The position numbers and the translations under genes are program-made. From assembly GCA_023301725.1 (NCBI GenBank), contig JALZUD010000084.1, forward strand, positions 1 through 50,354: 50,354 nt of DNA. Reading direction: 5' to 3'. This DNA comes from Granulosicoccus sp. (GTDB lineage Bacteria > Pseudomonadota > Gammaproteobacteria > Granulosicoccales > Granulosicoccaceae). Below, one piece after another: positions 1 through 8,930 of this stretch. Below the pieces are notes generated by a model. The model was not told where the DNA came from. It saw only the letters and a program-made list of their open reading frames with translations, and made no database searches. How positions within the stretch are numbered: the first letter of the stretch is position 1; each line of letters starts with the position of its first letter.

Positions 1-2
1 CC

Positions 3-383
3 TACGTTGAGCGCTTCACTGCAGCGATGAATGATGATCTTAATACGCCTGAAGCCCTAGCGGTGATGCACGATCTGGCAGGAGCGATCAACAAGAGCAC
101 CGATATGGCCACAGGGCAGGAACTGGCGAATACGCTAAGACACCTGGGTCGGCACCTAGGTATTCTCGAACACGATGCAGACACGATATTAAAGGCGGCT
201 GGCAAAGGCGCGAGCACCGCAAAGCAATTGCCGAACGCTGCCATCGATGCGCTGATTGAAGAGCGACAAAGCGCTCGTGTTAACAAGGATTTCAAGCGCA
301 GCGACGAAATTCGTGATGAACTGGTCGAATTGGGTATTGTGCTTGAAGACACTGGCGGCACGACCACTTGGCGTCGTAAGTAA
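3..383 (+). CDS. cysS: cysteinyl-tRNA synthetase, C-terminal part
   Basis: This is the last 126 residues of cysteinyl-tRNA synthetase, which charges tRNA-Cys in the cytoplasm. The reading frame is open to the left edge, so the start and the catalytic domain lie outside the window. The visible part begins in the DALR-like helical region (MNDDLNTPEALAV) and ends with the family's typical tail, an IRDEL helix followed by LGIVLEDT and a final TTWRRK. Those closing residues are nearly invariant in bacterial CysS and make the call secure. The next gene, nusB, follows on the same strand after a gap of roughly 65 to 150 bases, depending on its start. Confidence 0.95.
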   Translation, partial: YVERFTAAMNDDLNTPEALAVMHDLAGAINKSTDMATGQELANTLRHLGRHLGILEHDADTILKAAGKGASTAKQLPNAAIDALIEERQSARVNKDFKRSDEIRDELVELGIVLEDTGGTTTWRRK

Positions 384-534
384 GACGGATGCTTGCTGTG
401 TCCATCAGCTCTTTTAATAAACCAACAAAATGTAAAACACACAAAGCGTGAAAAAAATTCCCCAACCAGCAGAGCCGACCACTGACTTGCCAGTGATACC
501 GGGCACAGAAAACGCCCGCTCTCTGGGAGAGTTG

Positions 535-1140
535 ATGCGGGAGGCTGAGGCAACTCAGCAGCAAAGAGAAACTGAAGAGCGCGTTGCCCAGGAAGGCCAA
601 GGCCAGAAAGGTGCTGGAAAGGCTCAATCTCAGGGGACTACTGGTGGCGGTGAGAAAAAGACCACTCCAGCACGTCGATCCAAGCGACCGAGCAGGGCCC
701 AGTCGCGGCGTTTTGCGCGTGAGCGTGCTCTGCAAGCTTTGTATCAGTGGGATGTCAGTGCAGATTCCAGCACCACGATTCGTCAGGAATTTCTTGATAA
801 TCAGGATATGAGCCGGGTAGATGTAGAGTATTTCCAGCTGCTTTTTGATGGCGTCAGCAAAAACCCGCAGCCCATCGATGATCATTTAGAGGCGCACCTC
901 GATCGTCCGATAGGCGATCTGGATCCAATTGAAAGAGCTGTGCTTCGTATTGTCGCCTACGAATTGTCATCGCAACCGGAACTGCCCGCCAGGGTAGCCA
1001 TCAACGAAGGCATTGAAATTACCAAGCGATTTGGTGCTGACAACGGGCATAGATACATCAATGGGGTGTTGGATAAACTGGCGCTAACGCTCAGACCATT
1101 GGAAATGAATTCACGCGGTAGCAAGGCAGCTAAGGATTAA
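535..1140 (+). CDS. nusB: transcription antitermination factor NusB with N-terminal extension
   Basis: NusB binds boxA RNA together with ribosomal protein S10 in antitermination complexes on rRNA operons. The NusB fold starts near RRFARERALQALYQW and runs to the end, with the conserved DPIERAVLRIVAYEL and VAINEGIEITKRFG segments. The family is usually 135 to 160 residues. Here about 60 extra residues rich in Gln, Glu, Lys and Gly precede the domain. I chose the ATG at 535 because GGGAGA lies four bases upstream. The frame is also open to a GTG at 448, which has no visible ribosome-binding site and would give 230 residues. pgpA follows after 5 bases; thiL, which often sits between them, is absent. 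Confidence 0.9.
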   Translation: MREAEATQQQRETEERVAQEGQGQKGAGKAQSQGTTGGGEKKTTPARRSKRPSRAQSRRFARERALQALYQWDVSADSSTTIRQEFLDNQDMSRVDVEYFQLLFDGVSKNPQPIDDHLEAHLDRPIGDLDPIERAVLRIVAYELSSQPELPARVAINEGIEITKRFGADNGHRYINGVLDKLALTLRPLEMNSRGSKAAKD

Positions 1141-1145
1141 TCAGT

Positions 1146-1619
1146 ATGCAGCCCGTACCTGTTAAAGCATTATTTGCCAGTGTGGCTAATTTCTTTGCCC
1201 TGGGCTTCGGGCTGGGCCTCGCTCCAAAAGCGCCTGGCACCTTCGGAACCTTGGCCGGACTTCCACTTTTACTGGTTATGCCGTCCACGTTTGGCAGTTA
1301 TTTACTGGTGGTGCTTGTGCTTTTCGCGTTCGGCGTTTGGTGCTGCGACGTTTGTACGCGGTATTTGGGCGTGCATGATCACGGCGCTATTGTCTGGGAT
1401 GAGGTTGTCGGCTATCTGATCACCATGGTCGCGCTGCCAGTCACCTGGCCCTGGATGCTAGCCGGATTTGTCGTTTTCCGGTTTTTTGACATCATTAAGC
1501 CGTGGCCCATCAGTTGGCTAGACAGACGAGTGCATGGTGGCTTAGGCATTATGGTGGATGATGTGCTTGCTGGCATTTTTGCGGCTGTGACCTTGCAAGT
1601 GGTGTATCGCTTTATCTAG
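1146..1619 (+). CDS. pgpA: phosphatidylglycerophosphatase A
   Basis: PgpA dephosphorylates phosphatidylglycerol phosphate to phosphatidylglycerol in the inner membrane. The 157-residue protein shows the family signatures in order: APKAPGTFGTLAGLP near residue 30, WDEVVGYLITM near residue 80, and FRFFDIIKPWPI followed by GIMVDDVLAG towards the end. Several hydrophobic segments agree with an integral membrane enzyme. It starts 5 bases after nusB and is probably cotranscribed. Its substrate is made by PgsA, also encoded in this window (7959). It ends convergent with maf. Confidence 0.95.
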   Translation: MQPVPVKALFASVANFFALGFGLGLAPKAPGTFGTLAGLPLLLVMPSTFGSYLLVVLVLFAFGVWCCDVCTRYLGVHDHGAIVWDEVVGYLITMVALPVTWPWMLAGFVVFRFFDIIKPWPISWLDRRVHGGLGIMVDDVLAGIFAAVTLQVVYRFI

Positions 1620-1662
1620 TGCCCGCTAGCCAGTGATAATCAGACAATGCTCAGGCGAGACG

Positions 1663-2280
1663 TCAAGGCAGTTGCATGCCAAATTGGCGCAAGCCATCGC
1701 ATACCTTGATCAAAGGTAGGCCAATCAAACCAGTAGGGTCCTCGCTGCTGATGGAATCGAACAACGTGATTCCCAGACACTCTGCTTTGAAACTGCCAGC
1801 GCAATCCAGTGGAAGTTCGCGTTCCACGTAGCGGCGAATCGTTTGCCTGTCGAGCTTTCGTAGCCGCACCGTCGTGATATCCATTGCGACATAATCTTGA
1901 CTAGTGCGCGAGTTGAGTATGTTAAGTGCGGTGTAAAAAATGACTTGCTGCCCGCTGATAGCCTCAAGTTGAGCTAGGGCTGCGTCCACAGATCCTGGCT
2001 TGCCGAGAAGCTGATTTGCGCCAAATGCCATTTGATCGGAGGCAATAATCAAGTGTTCTGCCACTTGATCGTTATGTTCATCGGAGTTATTCGCGTGCAA
2101 TTGATCACGCACAGTGTGCGCTTTCTGGCGAGCTAGTCGCTGGCAGAGCTGTTGCGCATTTTCTTTTGGATAAGGGCTTTCATCGATATCTGGGCGCATT
2201 TTTATGAAATCTATGCACAAGCGGGATAGCAGCTCTGCTCGGTAGCGTGATTCAGACGCCAATACCACCACTTGCATCAT
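1663..2280 (-). CDS. Maf/YceF-family nucleoside triphosphate pyrophosphatase
   Basis: This Maf-family protein (205 residues) hydrolyses modified or canonical nucleoside triphosphates to monophosphates. The usual LAS-x-SxRR nucleotide-binding start is present in modified form as VVLASESRYRAELL. The central acidic IIASDQMA and the late EDPTGLIGLPL motif are family hallmarks. Placement divergent to yceD-rpmF-plsX-fabH matches the yceF locus of E. coli, so the YceF (7-methyl-GTP) branch is more likely than the dTTP/UTP branch, though substrate choice cannot be proven from sequence. Two ATG codons are adjacent at the start. The start is only about 29 bases from that of yceD, so the two divergent promoters must overlap. 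Confidence 0.9.
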   Translation of the reverse strand: MMQVVVLASESRYRAELLSRLCIDFIKMRPDIDESPYPKENAQQLCQRLARQKAHTVRDQLHANNSDEHNDQVAEHLIIASDQMAFGANQLLGKPGSVDAALAQLEAISGQQVIFYTALNILNSRTSQDYVAMDITTVRLRKLDRQTIRRYVERELPLDCAGSFKAECLGITLFDSISSEDPTGLIGLPLIKVCDGLRQFGMQLP

Positions 2281-2309
2281 AGTGTTCCTTTCTTTATCAT
2301 TGTCGGGTT

Positions 2310-2828
2310 ATGGTCAAGCCACTTCCTAAACGGTTCAATCCCGATCTTCTGGAGCGTGACGGTGCTTCGTTCGAGGTCACGTTTGCGCAAAACAATCTGA
2401 AGCGTCTGGAGGCTGCCATTCTGACAGCTGAAAACGATGTTCGCTGTACCGCTGTATTTTCTCGGCGCAAACGGCATGTGCATGTCAGGGGTAGTTTTCA
2501 AACCGTTGTGAAAATGCAGTGCCAAAGATGTTTAAAGCCCATGGATGTGGAAATCGACGAGCCCTACGAGTTGGTGTTTGTTGAAGATGAAGACGCGGCT
2601 GAGGCGTTGCCCGATCAGTTCGACCCCGTTATTCTGGACGAGAACGGGGATATGGGTGTGTATGACCTGTTTGAAGATGAGATCATATTGCATGTGCCTG
2701 CCATTCCGAAGCACCTGGACGGTGATTTGTGTCATGTGGCAAAAACCGAGTTCGGTGAGTTGCCCAAGGAAGTCAGTGAAGACAAGCCCAACCCGTTTGA
2801 AGCGCTGAAGGATCTGCAGTTGAAATAA
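2310..2828 (+). CDS. yceD: YceD/DUF177 family 23S rRNA accumulation protein
   Basis: YceD-type proteins, typically encoded just before rpmF, are needed for normal 23S rRNA accumulation in E. coli. The 172-residue protein carries the family CxxC (Cys71 and Cys74, within MQCQRCLKPM), then an acidic middle and the conserved DLFEDEIILHVPAIPKH segment. The ATG at 2310 gives the normal N-terminus (PLPKRFNPDLL). It leads the rpmF-plsX-fabH block. The 185 bases before rpmF are longer than the other spacers here and may contain a second promoter; a TATAAA box lies at 2863, but I saw no convincing -35. Confidence 0.9.
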   Translation: MVKPLPKRFNPDLLERDGASFEVTFAQNNLKRLEAAILTAENDVRCTAVFSRRKRHVHVRGSFQTVVKMQCQRCLKPMDVEIDEPYELVFVEDEDAAEALPDQFDPVILDENGDMGVYDLFEDEIILHVPAIPKHLDGDLCHVAKTEFGELPKEVSEDKPNPFEALKDLQLK

Positions 2829-3013
2829 AGTCTGAAGCTGTTTATCGATCAGAGTAAGTCGGTATAAAATTTAGTGAAAAGTCAGTTAATATTGGCAAGT
2901 TGAGTATTTTCAGCTTGGCTAAACGTTTGGTAAGCCCTGTTGGGTACGCCGGTTTATTGTGTATGCCGGTAGTCAACAGTAGATAAACTTTTAAGTAATC
3001 GGAAGAATCTCCA

Positions 3014-3214
3014 ATGGCAGTTCAAAAGAGCCGCAAAACCCCATCACGTCGAGGCATGCGTCGTTCTCACGATGCACTCTCCAACCCTACGCTATCAACA
3101 GACCCTACCACTGGTGAGTTGCACCGTCGGCATCACATCACGGCTGATGGCTTCTACCGCGGCAACCAGGTTGTACAGGTTGCTGAAGATGTCGAGGAAG
3201 GCGACGAAGACTAA
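3014..3214 (+). CDS. rpmF: 50S ribosomal protein L32
   Basis: L32 is a small zinc-free-type ribosomal protein of the large subunit. The 66-residue product starts [20 protein letters not shown], the classical L32 opening, and contains [12 protein letters not shown]. coli L32 is 57 residues. Here the protein ends with an extra acidic tail, including [14 protein letters not shown] lies 8 bases before the ATG. plsX begins 11 bases after the stop, the conserved rpmF-plsX coupling of ribosome and phospholipid genes. Confidence 0.97.
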   Translation: MAVQKSRKTPSRRGMRRSHDALSNPTLSTDPTTGELHRRHHITADGFYRGNQVVQVAEDVEEGDED

Positions 3215-3225
3215 GCTCTAGCAGG

Positions 3226-4407
3226 GTGTCTACGAACAACCCGAAGTCGCCAGAGAGGCAGCAGCCTGAAGCGTCAGCCGATAAGCTGACTGCTCAGCCT
3301 GCAAAACAATCTGCGACTACTGAATCGTCGGCTAAATCAGCTGTCGGTAATGGCGCTGAAATGCCCGCTAGCCTTCCGGAACGAACGATCCCCGGAACGC
3401 CTATCAAAGTGGCGATCGATGCTATGAGCGGTGACGGAGGATCAATCGTCGCCGTGGATGCTGCGCGTTCAGTACTTAGCAGTCGCAGCGATGTTCATTT
3501 GTTCCTAGTAGGCGATCCTGAGCACATCAAATCGTGCATGGCTAGTGATCCCCTGCCTGAGGATCGCTACACCTTGGTGCCTGCCTCAGAAGTCGTCACT
3601 ATGGATGATAGTGCTGCGGTGGCACTCCGATCGAAGAAAAATTCGTCCATGCGTCTTGCCGTCAATTTGGTCAAAGAAGGCAAGGCAGATGCGTGCGTTA
3701 GCGCCGGTAACACGGGCGCACTGATGGCCATCAGCAAGTTCGTCCTAAAGACCGTTGAGGGCATCGATAGACCAGCAATAGCGGCTATTATCCCAGCCAT
3801 AGATGGCCACACCCACATGCTCGACCTTGGCGCTAACGTCGATAGTTCGGCGAGCAACCTGCACCAGTTTGCGCTTATGGGCTCTATTCTCGCTCAGGCA
3901 GTCGACGGGCTGGACAGACCAAGAGTGGGTTTGCTCAATATTGGCTCTGAAGATTTAAAAGGTAATGAGCAGGTCAAGCAGGCTGCACCCTTGCTTGCTG
4001 GTAGCTCGTTGAATTACATTGGCTTTGTGGAAGGTAACGAAATCTATACCGACAAAGTAGACGTGGTGGTCTGTGATGGTTTCGTGGGCAACGTGTCCCT
4101 AAAAACCAGCGAAGGCGTTGCAAGAATGGTCTCTCATTACATCAAGGAAGAGTTCAAACGCTCTCTGTGGAACAAGATTGTGGGACTTATAGCGCGCCCT
4201 ATACTCCAATCGTTCGGCAACAGAATAGACCCTCGGCGCTATAACGGTGCCAGCTTCCTCGGCTTGAAGGGCGTGGTAGTTAAAAGCCATGGAGGTGCGG
4301 ATTCACTGGCATTTGCCAATGCTATTAACATTGCGTTACTGGAAATTGGTACCAATGTGCCATCCATGATCGAATCCCGCTTGGGTGAGGCACTGAACGC
4401 TGCCTAG
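3226..4407 (+). CDS. plsX: phosphate acyltransferase PlsX
   Basis: PlsX converts acyl-ACP and phosphate to acyl-phosphate, the acyl donor for PlsY in phospholipid synthesis; it is a peripheral membrane enzyme. The family core starts at about residue 60 (VAIDAMSGDGG) and continues with ACVSAGNTGALMA, MLDLGANVD, VGLLNIGSEDLKGN, VVCDGFVGNVSLK and GVVVKSHGGAD. The GTG start at 3226 gives 393 residues with a low-complexity Ala/Ser/Gln/Lys leader of about 55 residues. An in-frame ATG at 3361 would give 348 residues, the usual family length. Neither start has a strong ribosome-binding site, so the start is uncertain. The gene lies between rpmF and fabH. Confidence 0.93.
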   Translation: MSTNNPKSPERQQPEASADKLTAQPAKQSATTESSAKSAVGNGAEMPASLPERTIPGTPIKVAIDAMSGDGGSIVAVDAARSVLSSRSDVHLFLVGDPEHIKSCMASDPLPEDRYTLVPASEVVTMDDSAAVALRSKKNSSMRLAVNLVKEGKADACVSAGNTGALMAISKFVLKTVEGIDRPAIAAIIPAIDGHTHMLDLGANVDSSASNLHQFALMGSILAQAVDGLDRPRVGLLNIGSEDLKGNEQVKQAAPLLAGSSLNYIGFVEGNEIYTDKVDVVVCDGFVGNVSLKTSEGVARMVSHYIKEEFKRSLWNKIVGLIARPILQSFGNRIDPRRYNGASFLGLKGVVVKSHGGADSLAFANAINIALLEIGTNVPSMIESRLGEALNAA

Positions 4408-4428
4408 ACCGCAGCGCTAAAATCCGAT

Positions 4429-5400
4429 ATGGCACATTTCTCGCGCATCACTGGTACCGGCGGCTATTTGCCAGAAAAAGTTCTCAGTAATGCTGAACTC
4501 GAAACCATGGTCGATACCTCCGATGCCTGGATTCGTGAGCGGACCGGTATCGCCCAGCGTCACATTGCCGCAGATGATGAATTTACTCTAGACCTAGCTG
4601 AAGCTGCGTCCAGACGTGCTATCGAAGCTGCAGGTGTGAATGCTGCCGATATCGATCTCATTGTCGTCGCCACCACTACCGCTGATCAGGTGTTTCCTAG
4701 TACTGCCTGTTTGTTGCAGAGTCGTCTGAACATACACGGTTGCCCAGCGTTTGATATCCAAGCGGTCTGTACAGGGTTTGTCTACGCCTTATCTGTAGCT
4801 GATCAATTCATGCGCACGGGGATGGCATCCAAAGCATTGGTTGTCGGGGCGGAAACTTTTTCACGTATCATCGACTGGACTGACCGGAACACCTGCGTAC
4901 TGTTTGGTGACGGCGCTGGCGCTGTCATTCTGGAGCGCGATTCAGAACCCGGTGTTCTGTCCACTCACTTGCATGCTGATGGTGACTACGCATCGCTGTT
5001 GCATGTTCCTAAAGGTGTGTCGAATCAATTGAGCGCTGTACAACAAGGTACTGCATACGTTGAGATGGCGGGCAGTGAGGTCTTTCGTATGGCAGTGAAA
5101 ACACTCGGCCGTATCTCCGATGAAACCCTTGCGGCCAACAATATGCACAAAGATCAGCTGGATTGGCTAGTGCCGCATCAAGCCAATAACAGAATCATTG
5201 CGGCAACGGCCAAAAAGTTGTCCATGCCCATGGACAAGGTTGTACAAACCGTTGCCACGCACGGCAATACGTCTGCCGCCTCCATACCACTCGCATTAGA
5301 CGTAGCAGTACGTGATGGGCGCATCAAGCGGGGTGAGCATCTGCTTATGGCAGGCTTTGGTGGTGGTTTTACCTGGGGTTCTGCCCTGGTTAAGTGGTAG
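4429..5400 (+). CDS. fabH: beta-ketoacyl-ACP synthase III
   Basis: FabH condenses acetyl-CoA with malonyl-ACP to start type II fatty acid synthesis. The 323-residue protein has the Cys-His-Asn triad: Cys114 in DIQAVCTGF, His250 in VPHQANNRI and Asn280 in [10 protein letters not shown]. The N-terminal WIRERTGI segment is typical of FabH. It follows plsX by 21 bases. In many gammaproteobacteria fabD, fabG and acpP come next, but here a response regulator begins 10 bases after the fabH stop, so the fab cluster is split in this genome. Confidence 0.96.
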   Translation: MAHFSRITGTGGYLPEKVLSNAELETMVDTSDAWIRERTGIAQRHIAADDEFTLDLAEAASRRAIEAAGVNAADIDLIVVATTTADQVFPSTACLLQSRLNIHGCPAFDIQAVCTGFVYALSVADQFMRTGMASKALVVGAETFSRIIDWTDRNTCVLFGDGAGAVILERDSEPGVLSTHLHADGDYASLLHVPKGVSNQLSAVQQGTAYVEMAGSEVFRMAVKTLGRISDETLAANNMHKDQLDWLVPHQANNRIIAATAKKLSMPMDKVVQTVATHGNTSAASIPLALDVAVRDGRIKRGEHLLMAGFGGGFTWGSALVKW

Positions 5401-5410
5401 TGTCGGCAGC

Positions 5411-6052
5411 ATGCAGGCGCAATCTAACTTAAGGATCCTCATCGTTGACGACCACGAGTTGATTCGTTCAGGTATGCGCCTGCTGCTCGAAGATAATCCG
5501 CACGTAACAACGATTGAAGAGGCGGGTTGTGCAGAGCAGGCGTTGGAGATGGCTTCGATAAGCGCCTTTGACATTATTCTTATGGACATCAATCTGCCTG
5601 GCATGAGCGGTTTTGAAGCGGCTGGCAAACTGCTCAGAGAGTCGCCACAGAGTCGTATCATCATGATTACCGGCAACCTAGATGCAGGTCCCATACGCAC
5701 GTTACTCAATGCAGGTGTGCGCGGTTATATTTCCAAGGGCAGTAGTGCCGAAGAGATAGAAAAAGCGATAAGTAGCGTTTTGAGTGGTGACCAATACCTG
5801 TCAGCTGATGTGGCGCAACGCCTAGCCATGGACTCTATCCGCGGCAATGCCGAAAACCCCTTTGATAAATTGACAGCGCGCGAACGTGAAATAATATCGA
5901 TGCTTATTCAAGGACAACTTAATCGGCAAATCTCAATCACTTTGCACATCAGCGAAAAGACGGTGAGTACGCACAGAATTCGCGCATTTGAAAAGTTGGG
6001 CATAAAAACCCCCACAGAATTGGCGCGTTTGGCTATTCGTTTCGGCGTCTGA
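5411..6052 (+). CDS. GacA/UvrY-type response regulator
   Basis: This 213-residue NarL-type regulator has a receiver domain (acidic pair in ILIVDDHELIRSG, phosphoacceptor Asp59 in ILMDINLPGMSG, conserved Lys109 in GYISKGSS) and a C-terminal LuxR-type helix-turn-helix (LTAREREIISMLIQGQ ... ISEKTVSTH). Direct linkage to uvrC is the hallmark of gacA/uvrY, whose product answers to a GacS/BarA kinase and drives transcription of CsrA-sequestering small RNAs. The frame is open further upstream into fabH, but the ATG at 5411 gives the family N-terminus. The ribosome-binding site is weak, and the gap to fabH is only 10 bases, so it may depend partly on readthrough. Confidence 0.85.
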   Translation: MQAQSNLRILIVDDHELIRSGMRLLLEDNPHVTTIEEAGCAEQALEMASISAFDIILMDINLPGMSGFEAAGKLLRESPQSRIIMITGNLDAGPIRTLLNAGVRGYISKGSSAEEIEKAISSVLSGDQYLSADVAQRLAMDSIRGNAENPFDKLTAREREIISMLIQGQLNRQISITLHISEKTVSTHRIRAFEKLGIKTPTELARLAIRFGV

Positions 6053-6082
6053 AAATAAGTAAACTTCAGCGACCATAAGCCT

Positions 6083-7939
6083 ATGGCTGACAACGACAAG
6101 CAAGAGTTCGATGCCAAGGCGTTTTTGCGAACGCTGACCACGCGTCCTGGTGTTTATCGGATGTACAACCTGAACGATGACATCATCTATGTGGGTAAGG
6201 CGAGCAATCTCAAAAGCCGATTGTCGAGTTACTTTCAGAAGAACGTAGATAGTCGCAAAACGCAGGCCCTTGTTTCGCATATTGTGCAGGTTCAGACCAC
6301 GGTTACTGCCAGTGCCGCAGAAGCTCTGTTACTCGAGCAGAATCTTATCAAGGAGCATCGACCACGGTATAACGTGGTGCTGCGCGATGATAAGAGTTAC
6401 CCCTATGTGTATATCTCCACCAGTGCACAGTATCCACGCTTGAGTTATCAGCGCGGTGCTCGCAAGGCGCCAGGTAAATATATTGGTCCATACCCCAGTG
6501 CTGGCTCGGTTAAGCGCTCCTTGAAGCTGATGCAAAAACTGTTTAAAGTGCGCCAGTGTGAGGATAGCTACTTCAATAATCGTTCTAGGCCATGCTTGCA
6601 GTATCAAATAAAGCGATGTACAGCACCGTGTGTTGATAGAATATCAGCAGAAGACTACCGTCGCGATGTAGATATGACAATACAAGTGCTGGAAGGAAAA
6701 AGTCAGGATGTTGTTGAGGGTTTGGTCAAACGTATGGAGGATGCCAGTGTTGCGTTGGAATTTGAAACAGCGGCTAAATTACGCGATCAGATTGGTAGCT
6801 TGAAAGCTGTGAGTGATCTGTCTGGCAATATGCGAGATGATGGCAATGTGGACTACGTGGCAGCCGTGACGCAGGGCGGGCAGAGTTGTGTGCAGGTATT
6901 CTTTGTCAGAAATGGAATAAACCTTGGCAACAAGGCATTTTATCCAACGACACCCAAAGGTAGCACCAGTGGTGAAATTCTCAACGCCTTTGTGGCGCAG
7001 TTTTATCTAGAGCATGATTTGCCACGTGAAATTATTTGCAGTGAAGCTGTTGAAGATGTCGAGCTGTTTCAGGAGGTGTTTAGTGCACGCGCAGGGCACC
7101 AGATAAATATTGTGCACAAGGTTCGTAGTGAGCGTGCGCGACTGCAAACCATGGCTATGACAAATGCTGATATAGCGCTGGCGACGCGCCTCGCTTCGCG
7201 ATCGGGGATGGCGGCGCGCCTAGATGCGGTACGAGAGTTGGCAGAGCTTGATGATGCGCCCAGTCGTATGGAGTGTTTTGATATCTCTCACACCATGGGT
7301 GAAGCCACCATTGCCTCGTGTGTCGTGTTCAACGCTGAAGGCGCGCTCAAGAGTGACTATCGCCGTTTTAACATAGAGGACATCACGCCCGGTGATGACT
7401 ACGCGGCCATGCGTCAGGCAATTACGCGTCGGTACACTCGACTATTAAAAGAGCAAAGGGATTTGCCTGACATTTTGTTTATTGATGGCGGTAAGGGACA
7501 AATATCTGTGGCTCTGGAAGTTATGAGCGAGCTGCAGATAGATTCCGTGCAGGTTATTGGGGTGTCTAAGGGGCCTGACAGGCGTCCAGGAGATGAAACC
7601 TTGATCCTTTGCAATGATGAGGATCATGGCGGTAGGCAAGAGCGCCAATTAACCACTGACTCTCCCGCGTTACAGTTAATTCAGCAAATACGTGATGAAG
7701 CACACCGTTTCGCCATTGCCGGCCATCGCACAAAACGTGCAAAAAAACGTAAAACGTCTGTGCTTGAGGAAATCAAAGGGCTAGGCCCCAAGCGAAGAAA
7801 GCAGCTGTTGACCCACTTTGGTGGGCTGCAAAGGTTGCAGAAAGCCGGTGTGGATGACATATCAGCTGTGCCGGGGATCAGCCCCGATTTGGCAGCAAAA
7901 GTGTACGATGACCTGCATCCTCAGCGCAGCAACAGTTAA
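6083..7939 (+). CDS. uvrC: excinuclease ABC subunit C
   Basis: UvrC makes the dual incisions in nucleotide excision repair after UvrAB locate damage. The 618-residue protein has all expected parts: GIY-YIG nuclease (RPGVYRMYN ... IIYVGKASNLKSRL) at about 17-95, a Cys-containing segment (RPCLQYQIKRCTAPC), the UVR helical hairpin near 200-235 that binds UvrB, the RNase H-like 5' nuclease domain (MECFDISHTMG; ILFIDGGKGQ) and a C-terminal helix-hairpin-helix (GLGPKRRKQLLTHFGG). Length and order are normal. It lies 30 bases after the gacA-like gene and 19 bases before pgsA. Confidence 0.97.
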   Translation: MADNDKQEFDAKAFLRTLTTRPGVYRMYNLNDDIIYVGKASNLKSRLSSYFQKNVDSRKTQALVSHIVQVQTTVTASAAEALLLEQNLIKEHRPRYNVVLRDDKSYPYVYISTSAQYPRLSYQRGARKAPGKYIGPYPSAGSVKRSLKLMQKLFKVRQCEDSYFNNRSRPCLQYQIKRCTAPCVDRISAEDYRRDVDMTIQVLEGKSQDVVEGLVKRMEDASVALEFETAAKLRDQIGSLKAVSDLSGNMRDDGNVDYVAAVTQGGQSCVQVFFVRNGINLGNKAFYPTTPKGSTSGEILNAFVAQFYLEHDLPREIICSEAVEDVELFQEVFSARAGHQINIVHKVRSERARLQTMAMTNADIALATRLASRSGMAARLDAVRELAELDDAPSRMECFDISHTMGEATIASCVVFNAEGALKSDYRRFNIEDITPGDDYAAMRQAITRRYTRLLKEQRDLPDILFIDGGKGQISVALEVMSELQIDSVQVIGVSKGPDRRPGDETLILCNDEDHGGRQERQLTTDSPALQLIQQIRDEAHRFAIAGHRTKRAKKRKTSVLEEIKGLGPKRRKQLLTHFGGLQRLQKAGVDDISAVPGISPDLAAKVYDDLHPQRSNS

Positions 7940-7958
7940 TTGCGGACAAATTGAAGCT

Positions 7959-8534
7959 ATGAAGGACGGGCTAGAACCTCAAGTAAAAGAAAATCTGCCG
8001 ACGTGGCTGACACTTCTCAGGATTGGTTTGTTGCCAGTCATTGTTGCCGTGTTCTATCTCGACTATAGCTGGGCACGTCCGTTGAGCTGCGTGATTTTTA
8101 TTATTGCAGGCATCACCGACTGGCTAGATGGGTACCTTGCACGCTTGTGGGGTGTAGAGAGCCGCTTCGGTGCGTTCCTCGACCCAGTCGCCGACAAGCT
8201 CATGGTGGCTACTGTGCTTATCCTTATCGTTGAATGGGATCACAGCCCCTGGCTTACCATTCCCGCAATCGTCATCATTTGTCGTGAAATTACCGTCAGT
8301 GCGTTACGTGAATGGATGGCTGAAATGGGCCAGAGGGGCAGGGTATCTGTCGGGTGGCTAGGTAAAGTTAAAACGACCGCTCAAATTGCCTCATTAGCGA
8401 TGCTCCTATATCTATACGATTTGTTTGGCATACCTATTTATCAAATAGGTATGGTTGGCCTGTACATCGCAGCCGCGCTTACCATCTGGTCGATGATTGA
8501 TTACATGCGCGCAGCCTTTAGTGATGAGAGGTGA
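7959..8534 (+). CDS. pgsA: CDP-diacylglycerol--glycerol-3-phosphate 3-phosphatidyltransferase
   Basis: PgsA makes phosphatidylglycerol phosphate from CDP-diacylglycerol and glycerol 3-phosphate in the inner membrane. The CDP-alcohol phosphotransferase signature is complete: Asp57-Gly58-x2-Ala61-Arg62-x8-Gly71-x3-Asp75-x3-Asp79. Several hydrophobic helices follow. I start the protein at the ATG at 7959 (191 residues), because the longer open frame runs back into uvrC. The uvrC-pgsA-tRNA order matches E. coli. PgpA at 1146 would dephosphorylate its product. Confidence 0.95.
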   Translation: MKDGLEPQVKENLPTWLTLLRIGLLPVIVAVFYLDYSWARPLSCVIFIIAGITDWLDGYLARLWGVESRFGAFLDPVADKLMVATVLILIVEWDHSPWLTIPAIVIICREITVSALREWMAEMGQRGRVSVGWLGKVKTTAQIASLAMLLYLYDLFGIPIYQIGMVGLYIAAALTIWSMIDYMRAAFSDER

Positions 8535-8685
8535 GCTCGTATTAAGTAAAGTTGGGCGATTTGAGATGAGTGGTGAGTGCTAAGAATCGTGTGTTTCAGC
8601 GTCCGTTTTAGGCTTGGACTGAAGTTACGTGAGCGATCAGACTTAAGTCTGTGAAATATATCGCCACAAACTTTGTACGCAACGC

Positions 8686-8714
8686 TTGACAGCGAAGCAA
8701 TTGCATTCCAAAAT
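8686..8714 (+). promoter_or_regulatory. probable sigma70 promoter of the tRNA cluster
   Basis: A perfect -35 TTGACA (8686-8691) is followed after 17 bases by CAAAAT (8709-8714), a 4 of 6 match to the -10 consensus. This would start transcription about 5 bases before the first tRNA-Gly at 8727. The inference rests on spacing and consensus only. Confidence 0.6.
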
Positions 8715-8726
8715 ACGCAGATCGGT

Positions 8727-8802
8727 GCGGGAATAGCTCAGTTGGTAGAGCGCGACCTTGCCAAGGTCGAGGTCGCCAGTTCGAACCTGGTTTCCCGCTC
8801 CA
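8727..8802 (+). tRNA. tRNA-Gly (GCC), copy 1
   Basis: A 76-base cloverleaf: acceptor GCGGGAA pairs with TTCCCGC, the D arm contains AGCTCAGTTGGTAGAGC, the anticodon loop is TTGCCAA with anticodon GCC at 8760-8762, and the T arm holds GTTCGAA. CCA is encoded. It directly follows pgsA, the position of glyW in E. coli. Confidence 0.97.
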
Positions 8803-8930
8803 ATATTGGCAGTTTTTAAGTAGTTAGTTGTAAACAGTATCCAGCAGTAGTCTTGTTAAGTAGGACCAAGGCAAGTAAGACCAACAACTCGTTGTTTGTG
8901 TTGTTGTCAAAATAAATTGATGAATTCGGT

